Assembly: GCA_020650975.1 (NCBI GenBank)
Contig: JAIPMN010187022.1
Location: 1 to 28,324 of the forward strand
Length of the DNA stretch: 28,324 nucleotides
DNA from: Apostichopus californicus
Taxonomy: Eukaryota; Echinodermata; Holothuroidea; Aspidochirotida; Stichopodidae
Direction: 5' to 3'
Shown here: piece by piece, positions 9,607 to 20,960 of the stretch
How positions within the stretch are numbered: position 1 is the stretch's first letter
Layout of the letters: every line of letters starts with the position of its first letter
Position numbers and translations under genes: made by a program
Notes under the pieces: model-generated
Told to the model about the DNA's origin: nothing
Database searches by the model: none
What the model saw: the letters and a program-made list of their open reading frames with translations, nothing else

Positions 9607-12599
9607 GAAAAGAAATGATATGTACTAGATAACTTTTTGATCAAGTGAGTGCGGTGTATGACTCAAAATGTAACACAGAGTGTAATTCCTGTTCACAAGA
9701 ACCAATATGAAAAGAAACAGTCCAAATTTTATTTGGGTAGTCAGATTTACTTTTGCCATTGAATTGTTATTGCACAACTCAAGTTATATTAAAACATTTA
9801 TAACATTACATTTGTTAGCTATCCCAGGCGGAATTTAAAGCCACATCACTGCGTGCGTATATGTAACATCTTCATGTTTTTATGTATTCAGTCACTTGGT
9901 ATAATGTGAAGATCACAAAATGCACACGCTTGGATAAAACAAAGTACATTCCAGAAACCACGTGTAACTTATTAATCCGAGATGTTATTTGTAATTCTGT
10001 GAATTTTGTTGATTCTTCTACCCAAACAGAGTAAGACAAGGGAATTATTAGTTTTGCCTAGTGATATTCTGTGCACAAAAAATACTCTTTAAATGGTATA
10101 TGCACTGGAACTGACATTTATATGTGGAACTAAGAAAGAGTTGGACATTTGAGTATTTGTAGAACTGTTTGAATGTACATGTATTTAAAGGTAGTGAAAT
10201 TTGATGTTGAATTTCCCGTCCCATATTTTCCGATTCAAATTGGGTACACTTTGAACAGCAAACTCATCAAACATCAATTGGACTTTGGAGTAATATTTCC
10301 AAATGTAGCATTTTTATAATGTGAACTCCAAAATTTGGACTGTTAGATGTCTAAATACATGTAAGAATGTGCGAACTAAATAAAGTGCATCATTAGTTAC
10401 ATGTTAAAATAATGTGTAAGAAAATAGAGGGATCTGTTGTTGGGGCTATGCATTTAGTTTGAAAAAACAAATCACATTGGAATTTGTTGTAACTTTCAGT
10501 ATCAGTTGGAAAAGGTGTAGGACTATAATGTGCACAATTCGAAATGGTCCGATGAAGTAATATCTTACATTATTGTTTATTAAATTTCATGCAAATTTCA
10601 CACAAATTGTTGTTTTATTTCATGTTAGGTTAATCGTGGCTGACACCAGTCTCCAGAACACCATTTCAGTATGGAATCTAATATACAATAATCAAGGACA
10701 TAGTCAGTGCATCACACCCTATTGAATATTGATTATGCGATCAGTCAACACCCCCCCCCCCGCCAAAAAAGCACAAACAAAACGAAGCTCGATTTTTGTG
10801 GGTGGGTCCTGTGTGTACAGTCGATTAACTTGTTGTTCACGAGTAAGTGCCACCCATTCACCATGGATATTCATAAGAGTACAACTTACTGATACTACTT
10901 ACAGTGTATGTTCTTCATTATAATGCGATGAAGTTCCGAAAATCTAAATCTTTCAGACTTGATGTGAATGTGTGAATGACAAACGTTGCATTTATCTTAG
11001 TGTCCACAATATAATGGTAGACAAAATGCCACTTTCATATGTGAGTGTCTGATTCTGTTCATGTTAATATGATGTTTGGAGCTGTTTGTTTGATCAAAAC
11101 AATGCACATGTACATGTTTGTACAGGGAATATCTGCGAAATAGATCATTCTTTAGTTGCCAGTGCAAGTCAGGACCATCACTTTAAAACCAAGTTTCTTT
11201 TCAGAACCATATGAATAGAAAGTTTCATGTGCAATGATGTTATGATCAACAAACAGTGTTAATGCATATAACAAATTAAATTGATTCTTTTTTTGTAAAG
11301 GTAGTTAGGTGAAGCGCTGCTTGTAACAAAACATTGTACATGTAGTCTGTTGTGAACTTTTGTGTTCTGAACATGTTCAAAAGATTTGCAGTTAATAAAT
11401 ATAAAGAAGAACATATCTGAGTTTGTAACTTTTTTGGGGCTGTTTAGACATACTTTGTTTGTTAAGAAAGGCTATCGGAATCTCCAGTTTGATTATAATT
11501 AATATGAAATAGTGTGCTTATTTATTCACCAAGAATGACCCTCCTCAATCATGTTATGTATACATGCTGGCCTACCCCTTGCTCTCATTTGTTATTACTG
11601 GATCGTTTATTGACTACAAAAAGTGTATTTCAACAATTTAACAATGAACAAACTGGCCTATCCCCACCACAAATAAACACGAAGTACAGTTGAAAAATAT
11701 TATTCCAATAGCCATATGCCTATACAAACTTTTAGCAATGTTGTGCCATACATATTCTTTACAATTATAAAGGTTTCGACATGAAAATGTTAATTTTTTT
11801 TGGGGTAAACTGTTTCTATCTGGAGACAGACTAATTATTTTTGGTAAAGTCAGGGCGCTGTTTTTCTTTATGTTGGAAAATGTTACATTTTATCCGTGAA
11901 TTACATATTATAGTTCCACTTGTGAGCAAAAAAAACAATTTGATTCTTTATTAAGCACATATTATCTATAACTCGGACTATACTTCATGTAATACCACTC
12001 CGGACGTAACAAGAATCATTTTCTCGAAGGATTTCACAGCCACGACCCATGGCCTACACGCGATTCACCCTTTCGTTCTCCGTCAAACCGCCTTCTTCGT
12101 CGCTGTGGTTAAGCCTATCTATTACATTTTCAGCAGATCGCAACCGTGCGCTGTATTGTTCCTGTCAAGGTTGGTTCGACACCGTAAGCCAAAGGCACTT
12201 GATGATCATGTAAATTGTCGCCCATTTCATATGCACAGGACGTGAACAGATATCATCGATTAAATTCGGAAACGTCTCGGTGTTACTGTTAGTATGGAGT
12301 AGCCTCTTGCTTTTGTTTACTACATGAATTTGTATAGGCCAGTATAGTTACTTGTTGTAGATTGTGTGAACGTGTAGTCTAGTGTAGTCTATTGTGTATC
12401 ACAGCTAGTAGAGTAGTGTGAAATCTATTGTATGTGCCCCCGCAAGATCTGATGCGTGTGAGCAATGTGCCACACTCACGTGACGTTTCGACGTAAGTCA
12501 GTTATTAGATTCGAAATTTCTGGCAGAACGGGCCAACACTTAAAACACAGGTCAGGGCTTAGGGCTATAGAAAGGCCAAAAAATATACGACAGGACGGA
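9607..12599. other. 3 kb without recognisable genes (possible 3' untranslated region at left)
   Basis: This is AT-rich and CpG-poor: a hand count gives 8 CG in 9661-10260. AATAAA occurs at 10379-10384 and 11394-11399. The first, 0.77 kb after the exon 2 stop, could be a polyadenylation signal, but such hexamers are frequent in AT-rich DNA. A run of 11 C lies at 10751-10761. I see no protein motif, structural RNA or inverted repeat. Confidence 0.4.
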
Positions 12600-13470
12600 C
12601 TGGATCCTATTTTGTTACTAACAAATTCCTTTAATGACTGGTAAGATTTTGTGTGCCCCTCGGAGGGTTCAGTTCCCTTGAGACTAATGACATATAGACC
12701 AGTCACACTGTACGAGGGCACGGCGGTGGGTGATTGCCATTCTGTAAAAATTGTCGATTGAGTGGACCCCACGTTTCAGTGCCGCATCGTTGAGAAGAAT
12801 ACGTCGGGAAAGTTTGTAGTGTTAGAATATAACTTACTGGACCTAGCAGAGAGAAGTTGGAAGTTTCAGTGTGACTGAAGAACAGGAATTAAGGAGGCTC
12901 CTAGTCGTAAATGAGGATGTGTTTGCGACATCCAAAGGAGAGAAATACCCGTTGCTCATAATTGATTCACCAGACACACTAGCGGGGTTGCAATGGTTTT
13001 CCACTTTATACCTTGCGAGTGGGTACTGGCAGGTGGAGGTACAAGTAGTAGACCGATCGAATGCTGCATTTGTGACGAATCATAGAATCTTCACTTTGAA
13101 GTGCTCAACTTCGGGCTATGCAACCCTCGGCGTAGTTTGAGAGGCTGATTGAAAGATTATTAATGGGCCTGCAGTGACAGATCTGTGAACTTTACCTCCA
13201 CGACGTAATAATATAAGGAGATACGTTTGAGAATGCGCTCCATCGGCTGGATGACGTAGGCTCAGGCAAGAGAAATTGCAGCTAAACCCCAACAAATGTC
13301 ACCTGTTCCAGCGAGAAGTGTGCAATCTGGAAGTGGCATCGGGCCAGACCCTAGAAAGATAAAGAGTGTGATAGAATATTGGCACATACATGTTCTCTAC
13401 CTCCTGAGTTCTTGCAGCAATAAATGTAGTTACTATTGCTCTTGCCAGTGACTCCATCTGGAATGATGAT
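12600..13470 (+). mobile_element. Ty3/gypsy pol fragment (pre-RT to RT), degenerate
   Basis: The reading begins near 12650 with CPSEGSVPLRLM ... VTLYEGTAVGDCHSVKIVD, the linker between protease and reverse transcriptase. It continues with TEEQELRRLLVVNEDVFA (12871 on) and DTLAGLQWFSTLYLASGYWQ, which is RT motif A with the catalytic Asp of LDLASGY changed to Tyr. After a frameshift come ERLIERLLMGLQ, the motif C region (13193-13204) reading YLHD instead of YLDD, then FENALHRLDDV, LQLNPNKCHLFQREVCNL and KIKSVIEYW. A deletion removes the start of RT, and stops and shifts are scattered. Both catalytic sites are damaged, so the copy is dead. No LTR, integrase or gag was found beside it. The minus-strand open frame at 12476-12772 is a shadow. 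Confidence 0.85.
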
Positions 13471-15742
13471 GGCCTGTATAGAAGAAAAGTTTCAAACAAT
13501 ATGGTTACATAAGAAGAGTCACGATGCTTCGACCTGTTTGACATCAGGTAGGAATATAGACAAAGTGATTGAAGGAATTGCCAAATGGGAACGTTGTCAT
13601 GCAAAAGTAACCATCCTTAGCAGCTCTCCTTTTTGATAAATTCTGCTGTACATTCTAAAGGCCTATATTGAGGTGACAGGTCTTTGGAGAAAGATGTTGG
13701 AATTAATAGGCACTTTAAATCTAGTAAAGCATACAATAAAGCCACTAAAGCAAAGTCCTCTCTTACACAATAAATAGGACAAATAACTTTTTCATTACAT
13801 TTTGTAGTGTCTGACAATGACTCGCAATCACACCTGGTGGAAATTCTCTTTAAACTCATGGAGTGGACCCCTTCGGTAAGTTCGGTGTAAGTTGCTGCTA
13901 ATTGGCAACTGTGCAGTTTTGGGCAACTACCATGTTAGTACTAAGCTGTACATAACACATACAGCCAAAACTTGTGAGTATATAAATGAGGGTTATAAGC
14001 AGAACTTTACAAGTTTTTGGCGCAAATAATCAGTAAAATTAGGGCTTACAAATGTATTCTACGTTCAATACAAACACTTCATTGTTTAACACTGATGTGT
14101 TAGCTTTGACAACATGCTCCAAGTCACAGCAGTATGAGAAAAGGCTATCTCGCTGCAGATATCAGTTACTCTACACCGGTCAACCATGATATTCATTAAG
14201 GTCTGAGAATCAGACCTTGACTAGGAAACGAAGTATCTGTTCTGCTCCACAAGAAGCCAGAAGAATTCTTATGTTGCTAACAGTAAGCAATCCGTCTTTT
14301 TGTAATGCTGTTTGAAACTGACTTACCTCGTTAACTCAGCTCTACTAAGTTAATGACATCCGGAAATGATAAGACATACACCATTAACGTTTCGATCTAT
14401 CCCCCCAAAAATGGAAAATCGTTCTTCAGAAAATATTACACGTAGTCACGTAGCAAATAAAGTATCACACAATATCAATGAACACATTAGTTACAACATA
14501 CACTTTGCCTCAGTCATTGAACGTTCATTTGCGAAGAATCACAAGAAAACAGTAAGAATAAGAGTATGTTCATTCTTTCATTTGTCAAAACAACTTGTTT
14601 GTAACTTTGTACCAAGGAGCTTTCTGTGGGCCAGATCATTGATGGGATGTTGAAATGGCAATGTTCTTATTAACTAAGTATGGTGTGGCAATGGTAAAGG
14701 CACAGCATGCAATAATGCACAACTGCTAAATGTTCTACCTTCCAAAGTGTATTCGTGGCTGGAATCCATCTCATGAAGCAAAACCCTCTTCACTGGATAC
14801 AGGTTCTGTTATTTTAGATCCTGGGGAATGCAAAACTTTGGTACCAGGCACTCAAGCACTTGGGTGTCCCATTTGAATTCTGAAATCATCTTCGCTGCTA
14901 TGTTTCATATATAAAGGTGCAACACAGTGTATATTATTTCACCTGTGTACTGCAGCCAAAGCCGATAGGTCGGACAAAGGCCACGAAGATTATGAAGTCA
15001 TTGAGAAACGATCTGCAGTGGTTTTCATTTATTGATATTAAAATCACGATGATATGAATTGTGCATCCTATTTACTACTGTGATGTCTAATGAATATAAA
15101 GGATTGTGATGTAATAAAAGTTGTTCCCGACGTCGTAAGCCTTTGAAACATGTAGTGGCCTTTGGGACCACGTTGTCAGAAGTCCAGTATTTTTTTTAGG
15201 AATTGACGGAAGCACTGCATAAGCATGGTAATGCCTATAAAAGTGTTCTTTCCAAAATATGTAGCAATAATACAACATTCCTTCCGAAAAAAACAATTGT
15301 GAGTCTTTCACACCAGCAACAATAATGACACATGTCCTAAATTCCTAGCTATCAAATGCAACACCATTCACAGACAACACAGGGTTATTACCATTACTTG
15401 GAATATGGAATATTTTGTCGAACTTTGGGGTGAAAATATTTCAATCGGCCAAATTTATCATCTACGCATCACCAGCCTCTCCATATTTCTTTACAATATA
15501 GATGCAGAGTACTTTTCAGTTCACCGAAAGATTCCCCAAAAAAAGTACTCCATATTTTGACTTGCATGTGTGTGAGGTAGGTAAGTGAGAAGTACTATCC
15601 TTTTGGTAAACCATGTTATATGCATAAACATTATAATAGTGCATCTTTCATTTGTTATCCTCAAAGAATTTACAAAACATGCAAGGTGATACGTGAAGTG
15701 CTCTTTGGTCAAGGGAATCTGTTACACTCTTCACTGCTGCAG
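13471..15742. other. 2.3 kb without recognisable genes
   Basis: Open frames up to 95 codons (14366-14653) lack recognisable motifs. The first hundred bases may hold badly decayed gypsy sequence (a CSYY-like block just before 13450 is the last trace). No repeats or RNA genes were seen. Confidence 0.4.
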
Positions 15743-15897
15743 TGTTTCACTATGCCTATTGCTCTTCCCATCTCATTGTCTCCGATTCTACTGAGAAAGA
15801 CAAAAACTAAATTTTTTGTTTTTCTTCATTGTCTTCTTCAAAGATGTTTGCATGAAGATATTGACAAGCATAACATTTTCCCAAATGAGGCCATCAG
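15743..15897 (+). CDS. candidate isolated exon
   Basis: The acceptor CTCTTCACTGCTGCAG ends at 15742 and a consensus donor CAG|GTGAGT has its GT at 15898. The 155 bases between are open in one frame, ending LHEDIDKHNIFPNEAI, and closed in the others. I do not recognise the protein. Chance pairing of splice sites is quite possible at this length, and no partner exon was identified. Confidence 0.25.
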
Positions 15898-16439
15898 GTG
15901 AGTTTAAAAGTAAATTCCTGACTAGCTAATGGTCATGCTTTGCATCAAAGAATAAAATAGATTTTGAATGGTAGTACTTTGCAACGTGACATGGAAAGGG
16001 GGTAGTTGATGGCATTGGGGGAAAAGGAAAGTCCCTAGTTATGCATGGAGTTATGAGAGAAAGGCGTGATGCCTGGTGGTTGAAAGTTGCAAAGACTTCG
16101 CAAAACTGGTTGAAAAACTGATGCCACAACCACATGTTAACCATATTTCACAGAAGGAAATAGATGTCTAGTAAGAAAATGGAACGTTTAAGCGTTTTAA
16201 ATGTAAAGCTACTTGTGCACAAAGAAAACATCAGGAAATTAGTGATGGGGCGTATTGTCAGATAATAACGTCTACTAGACAAACTTACCTCATGTTGACC
16301 CACTTAATATATTGAATTCCTTCTTGATTGTCATCATCTCTTATGACATAAATTTATGACAAGAGCATTTAAAATCTGTGTCATTGTTTCTCTTGCATTG
16401 TTTATGATGTTGTTTTGGAAATAAACATTTATCTGCCAG
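15898..16439. other. no recognisable feature
   Basis: AT-rich sequence with stops in all frames and no motif, repeat or RNA gene that I can see. Confidence 0.4.
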
Positions 16440-18490
16440 TAAGTCGGTCAAGAGTTCCGACTACTATTATTATCTTCATATTCGTGACTTACGCCGAACT
16501 AACGCGAAGCACCCCCCCCCCCCCCATAAATAACAGGAACAAACGGGTTCGCTTTTCAGTAGGCTACGATTTTATTCAATCTGTAATAACGAGAGAAGAG
16601 GAAATTCAGTTTCCCCAGTCTTTAATTTCAATGACGTCATGTTTAGTCTTTATTTCGTAAAGGAGTATCTACAAAGTATCTGCGTAATGATAAACGCGAT
16701 ATGGGTTGGGGGTTGGTAATATGCAGACGATTTACAAGTCAGGAGAATAAGGGAATGTGATTTCAGAGATGACGTTAACTGTTTTTTTTAATGGCCGCGG
16801 AAACAGGTAACTATACCTTAGCGTTGAGGTTTGGTGAAAGGGTATGAGAAGTTCTATGTTTCTTAGCCAAACCAGGTAGACGACTTTTGGATACATTTCA
16901 ACAGGGGGTATGACTCTGACATAAGAAAAGAAACGAGGCAAAAATTTCGAACGGCGATAAATTCCGTTATTTCAACTCTCACCTTGAAAAGAACCCCTAT
17001 ACAAGCACAAATTGAAGCAAGTGTTAAGAGAAAAAAAACGCACTACTACATCGACTCTTAGTTAACAACTTAGTTGCCGTTATTATCATTTTTCCGTATA
17101 GTTATTTTTTTTATGGACAAGTGTTACAGGCTTTATTTTCTATCTACATATGGTTCACTTTATATGTTATATCACTCATGATCTAACCACGTTTATGTGC
17201 TTGTGTAATTGTGTGCGTACTCGTTTTTGGAAAATAAAATGTTTAGCTTTATAAAAAGCCGACAATATATACATTGCATTGGTACTATATTTTTTTAGAG
17301 TCCTCGTGTACTTCTTTGTCACACTCGAGCCAAGTATCCTGGTTTTTAATCACCGCAATCATATTTGTAAATTCTTGTAATAGTTCTGAGAAATCGAAAT
17401 CCCACTTTCGTAAACTTTGTAATATTATGATGAAAGAGTGTCGTATTTCTACTGTGACCGGCTCTAAAAAGCAGGTGGCTGATATTTTATACACAAGAAG
17501 CCCCCGGTTGGGTGCTTTGGGGGGGGGGGGGTAGAAAACAGTTGCAGAATTTGGGTCGTTAATGACCGGTATAGAAACGTTACGTTTTATATTAGCATAG
17601 TCCATTTGTGGAATTAGCATATCTTGTAAACTTTTAGAATGGGTAAAATGATTTTTTAGGATGTAAGCTATGCTAATAGAGGTCTATGTTAAAAAGTGAC
17701 TGTCTTTCGTAAGAACAGTATGGCTTCTTCAGTGAACAATTTCCCTTCCCTGTTGTCACTCATGGCCAAGAGGGGTTCTGTCAGTGAAATAAATGCGTGT
17801 TCAGCATGATTGGGGCTGATAGTCCACGATCGTTATACATAAGTTCCGTCTACACGATTAGAGTACACGATCCAGTTGTTATCGTCGAAAAAAGGGACAT
17901 TTATTAAGTTAGAGACTACTACAGTAAGCTGTTCGATGACGTTATTCGACCGAGTCCGGCCCCGAGTATATCGAATGTGGTAAATTTTCAAACATGCCCT
18001 CAGGGTTTCCTTCGATTAAGAGATTAGCCACGTCTGTGTATAAATCGTTTGTCTTTGCGACGTTTATGGGGCGTAAGCTATAATAAATTGGGGTAAACTG
18101 GAAGGGGTTTGTGCCCCCTGGTTATAATCAGCTCTAACATTCTCCACAGGGATAGCAACGCGCCACGGTAAGAAAAATATGCAAAGTTGCGTAACGATTA
18201 TCTGTTCGGGTAAATTAGATCTCTCTTCTTCTGTCAGTGTGTAAAGGTTACGTCCTCAGAGATAGTTTATCTAATCCCCCCTGATTGGTGCAAAACTAAT
18301 CCGACCTTTTGCACCCTTTTGTAACCTTAGTTGTGTAAATTATATCTAGCACTGCTCCCCGAACTCGATGGAAATGAGGTACCAATAGTACCACTGAAAA
18401 GAATATTGAAGTCGTGACATGTTCCCACAATATCATACCAAATCTGGTAAACAATTTCGCCCTGTTTTGCAATTTAGTTAGCCGTAGAAA
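16440..18490. other. 2-kb block with undepleted CpG; candidate foreign insert
   Basis: The block differs from its surroundings in dinucleotide use. A hand count gives 27 CG in the 480 bases of 17821-18300, against 8 in the 600 bases of 9661-10260. The edges are judged by eye. It contains a C14 run (16512-16525) and a G13 run (17519-17531), a TATAAAAAG box (plus, about 17250), and most of the minus-strand coding-like sequence of this part of the window, including a 69-codon frame at 16732-16941 and the segments at 17285-18249. No terminal repeats or target duplication were found. A recent horizontal or viral insertion would explain the composition; an unmethylated, gene-derived segment would too. 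Confidence 0.45.
17285..18249 (-). pseudogene. broken minus-strand coding region, unknown family
   Basis: Five consecutive minus-strand open segments tile the region: 18249-18064 (62 codons, begins NLYTLTEEERSNLPEQ), 18076-17942, 17946-17833, 17826-17689, and 17683-17285 (133 codons, contains TVEIRHSFIIILQSLRKWDF and ends at a TAG/TAA cluster). Each break is a small overlap or single stop, as expected from a decayed continuous gene of at least 320 codons, possibly two genes. The G13 run at 17519 lies inside the last segment as a proline run. Upstream (18250-18490) the reading may go on with further stops. AATAAA on the minus strand occurs about 150 bases past the end. I recognise no domain; a viral origin is possible, unproven. 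Confidence 0.45.
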
Positions 18491-18849
18491 TGTTTTGGTA
18501 AGCACTCTGAAATTGAGGATTCATGGAACATTGGTTCATGCAGAATAGTGTGACATGCATAAACCACAAGAAGCAAATAAAAGAGTTTCTCTCATCTTTT
18601 AATTGAACTGCAGAGTGCAGATAATGAAAGTTAACATACGAGAAACGTATTAAGGATATGCTGATGTTGCTGTACAACTGAACAGCATTCACTGCCTATA
18701 AAAGATGAACTAAAACTGTGAATATAAGGTAGCAGTTCCAGACAAACGTAATCTATGAAAGATACAAGTTGACTAACTGCACTCATGAACCGAATGAAAT
18801 ATATAAAAGAAATTTGTGCATCCCTAGTGCGAATATTACACACTAAAGG
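18491..18849. other. no recognisable feature
   Basis: AT-rich, CpG-poor sequence. No LTR or primer-binding site was found ahead of the gypsy gag remnant that follows. Confidence 0.4.
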
Positions 18850-19203
18850 ATGAAATCATTCGAAATCATTTTGTTCTGTAAGGCGGCCGAAGTGGCTGCA
18901 GCACAAATAAAAGGTATGAGTGATGAAAGTGCTGAAGTTCAAGCTCTCAGGTACAACCATAAGTCAATGTGTCACACAGGTAAATATATTGAAGACTGTA
19001 GGTACTGCGGAAAAGGTCATGAGGCAGACAAAATGAAATGTCCAGCATATCAGCAATCTTCGAAATGTGGACAAATTTATCATTTTCATAAAAGTCATAA
19101 GAAATCAGTTAAACCGGTTCATTTCAGTAGTGATGAAGAGGCACAGGCAAGTGAATCAGTTCAATCTGTAACATTACATGAAGATGTAAGAATGTTGATA
19201 TAA
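18850..19203 (+). pseudogene. gypsy gag C-terminus with zinc knuckles
   Basis: A 117-codon open frame. The segment CKAAEVAAAQIKGM is followed by CRYCGKGHEADKMKC, a CCHC knuckle (Cys-x2-Cys-x3-His-x6-Cys). A second knuckle, SSKCGQIYHFHKSHKK, has lost its first Cys (to Ser) and its last Cys (to His). Knuckles of this type bind genomic RNA during retrotransposon packaging. The N-terminal capsid part is missing. Confidence 0.75.
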
Positions 19204-19208
19204 ACAGA

Positions 19209-19600
19209 GTGAGTCCATATGCGACCAAGATAAATGCCACGTTCCAAGTTCAATGTTCACTTGCAAAGTTTCAAATTGTGATACATGAAAGCTTTTCCCC
19301 TGAAGGCACTGAGATTAAAGAGTCAGACCACGCAAATCGGAGCAAGTACAACAATAACCGAATGCCAATTGTGGGGACTTGTAAATTGAGGTTGACAAAC
19401 AAAGAATATCAACAAACATTGTGCAGTTTGTTGTTATGCAAGGAAAGAAACGAGTGCCACTTCTTGGATGAAGGGCATCACAACAAATAACATTGTTTAA
19501 AGTGCTGTTATTGGTTTGTGTTGATAAGAAACCAACTGAAAGTTATGAAATTAATGGGCAAAAGTCCAGGAAAAAAGTAACTTACTGCTGAAAAAAGAAA
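19209..19600 (+). pseudogene. gypsy protease-region remnant
   Basis: Phrases in shifting frames fit the aspartic protease and its downstream linker: SPYATKINATFQV, then a CDT followed by a stop where the DTGAS active site should be, then VGTCKLRLTN and, in another frame, VVMQGKKRVPLLG. The active-site Gly codon reads as TGA. The part is inactive and assigned mainly by order between gag and RT. Confidence 0.6.
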
Positions 19601-19624
19601 ATCTGATGATAGATTCTTATGATG

Positions 19625-20445
19625 TATTCATAGGCCTAGGGTATGCCAGCTACAATACACCTGGAATCTGCTCATAATGTCACGTCATTTATTATACCGC
19701 AAAGACGTGTTCCAATAGCTATAAAGCCTAAGCTTAAAGAGGAGCTGAAGCGACTGGGAAAATTTGTGATAGAGAAGGTTCACAAACCTTCTGACTGGGT
19801 GTCAAGTCCAGTTAGCATAACCAAACCCAGCGGTAACTACGCGTTTGTTTTAACCCGCAACCGTTTAATAAGACTCTAAACGGGAACACCATCCGCTACC
19901 CGTTATCGAAGATATTCTGCCAAGTCGTAATGATATACATTTTTTGAAGCAACTATCATCTGAAAGGATTTCCCCAATGTCAGTTGGATAAAATTTCTTC
20001 CAAGCTGACCACATTCAAAACCCCATGGGGGAGGTACAAGTATAAACTCATGCCGTTTGGAACCACCCAGCAGCTGATCTCTTCCAACAAAAGCTGACGA
20101 CATATTGTTCATTGGTAGCGTGAAAACGTAAACAGACAAAGACCATGACTGAACATGCCTACGCTGCTTGGAAGATGCAGAGAGAGATGTATCAAGTTCA
20201 ACAGACATACATAAGTACGAATTTAAGTGGAAGAAAATCAGCATTATAGGGCATGTCTTTACAAAAGATGGTCTGAAAGTCGACACGAAGAAAATCGAGG
20301 CAATCATTCATATGCCTAAACCGACTGATTTCGCAGCAGTACAACGATTCGTTGTAATGGTAAAATACTTGGTAAATTTCCTTCCGAGGTTATCGGACAC
20401 GTGCGAACCGATTCGTCGTCTAACACATAGTGACGTGAAATAGAG
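19625..20445 (+). pseudogene. gypsy reverse transcriptase remnant
   Basis: Blocks in order: IIPQRRVPIAIKPKLKEELK and KVHKPSDWVSSPVSITKPSG (fingers, 19680-19840), then near 19860 a frameshift into an LNKTL-like block, QLDKISSKLTTFKTPWGRYK and YKLMPFG (palm, about 19981-20060), FKWKK and IIGHVFTKDGLKVDTKKIEA (20220-20300), and FAAVQRFVVMVKYLVNFLPR (about 20329-20390). The YVDD catalytic box, expected near 20110-20140, cannot be recognised. At least four frameshifts or stops make it nonfunctional. Confidence 0.85.
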
Positions 20446-20624
20446 TTAGGGTCAAGACCAAGACGCAGCATTATAGCGATGAAAACTACTCAAAATTTAA
20501 ACCTTTCATCCATCGCAACAGGGTACGTAGAAAACTATATTCCCTCTTCCCAAAATACCACATACCTTCAAAACAGTTGCAGATATCCAGCTAATTAAAA
20601 GTTGTAAAGAAGGGCTTGTTATCC

Positions 20625-20960
20625 CCAAACTGACGGTTAGGCAAGATTTTGCCATTGACTTAGTGTGGTGTTAGGATACCATGTGGTCGAAGATAGCAGC
20701 AATAATGAAAGTATTTCATGGATATTTTAGTTCCAGCTAACTGCGTCACAATTTTCAGCGAATAAACGGATGGTTAGCCTATATTTCCCATTGACTTCGT
20801 TTTGTGTTAGGCTACCATGTTGTCGATAATAGCAGCAATAACGATTCGGTATTAAGTATTCGGTGAATATTTGGAAGACTTTCAGCGAATAAACAGATGG
20901 TGAGGCTAGATTTCCATGTTGACCTCTTTGTGATTTTAGGCTACCTTGTGGTCGGAGATT
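20625..20960 (+). repeat. three degenerate tandem copies, ~126-136 bp unit
   Basis: The motif CCATTGACTT...GTGTTAGG.TACCATGT.GTCGA.GATAGCAGCAATAA recurs with starts near 20652, 20788 and 20914. The spacers share TTTCAGCGAATAAACGGATGGT. It lies just after the gypsy RT remnant. It could be a host minisatellite or part of an element's untranslated region. Confidence 0.7.

Larger units (their letters stand above)
18850..20480 (+). mobile_element. Ty3/gypsy remnant B: gag knuckle, protease, RT
   Basis: Parts appear in canonical order: a gag zinc-knuckle frame, a protease-like stretch and a reverse transcriptase reading that fades at the RT/RNase H boundary (about 20445-20480, GQDQDAA). Stops and frameshifts break every part, and no integrase or LTR was found. 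The RT differs clearly from the fragment at 12600-13470 in its conserved blocks, so the two come from different gypsy lineages and not from one element split by later insertion. Confidence 0.85.

Noticed and set aside
9607-11410. Long 3' untranslated region ending at AATAAA 11394
   Set aside because: AATAAA is common in AT-rich DNA and nothing marks a cleavage site; only noted as possible at 10379.
12476-12772. 98-codon minus-strand open frame
   Set aside because: The plus strand of the same DNA reads as the gypsy linker before RT (CPSEGSVPLRLM, TLYEGTAVGDCHSVKIVD), so the minus frame is a shadow.
14366-14653. 95-codon plus-strand frame
   Set aside because: No recognisable motif, no splice context and ordinary composition; such lengths arise by chance in a 28-kb window.
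12600-20480. A single gypsy element split by the 16.4-18.5 kb block
   Set aside because: Both fragments carry an RT region and these differ in sequence, so they cannot be two halves of one copy; no LTR pair was seen.
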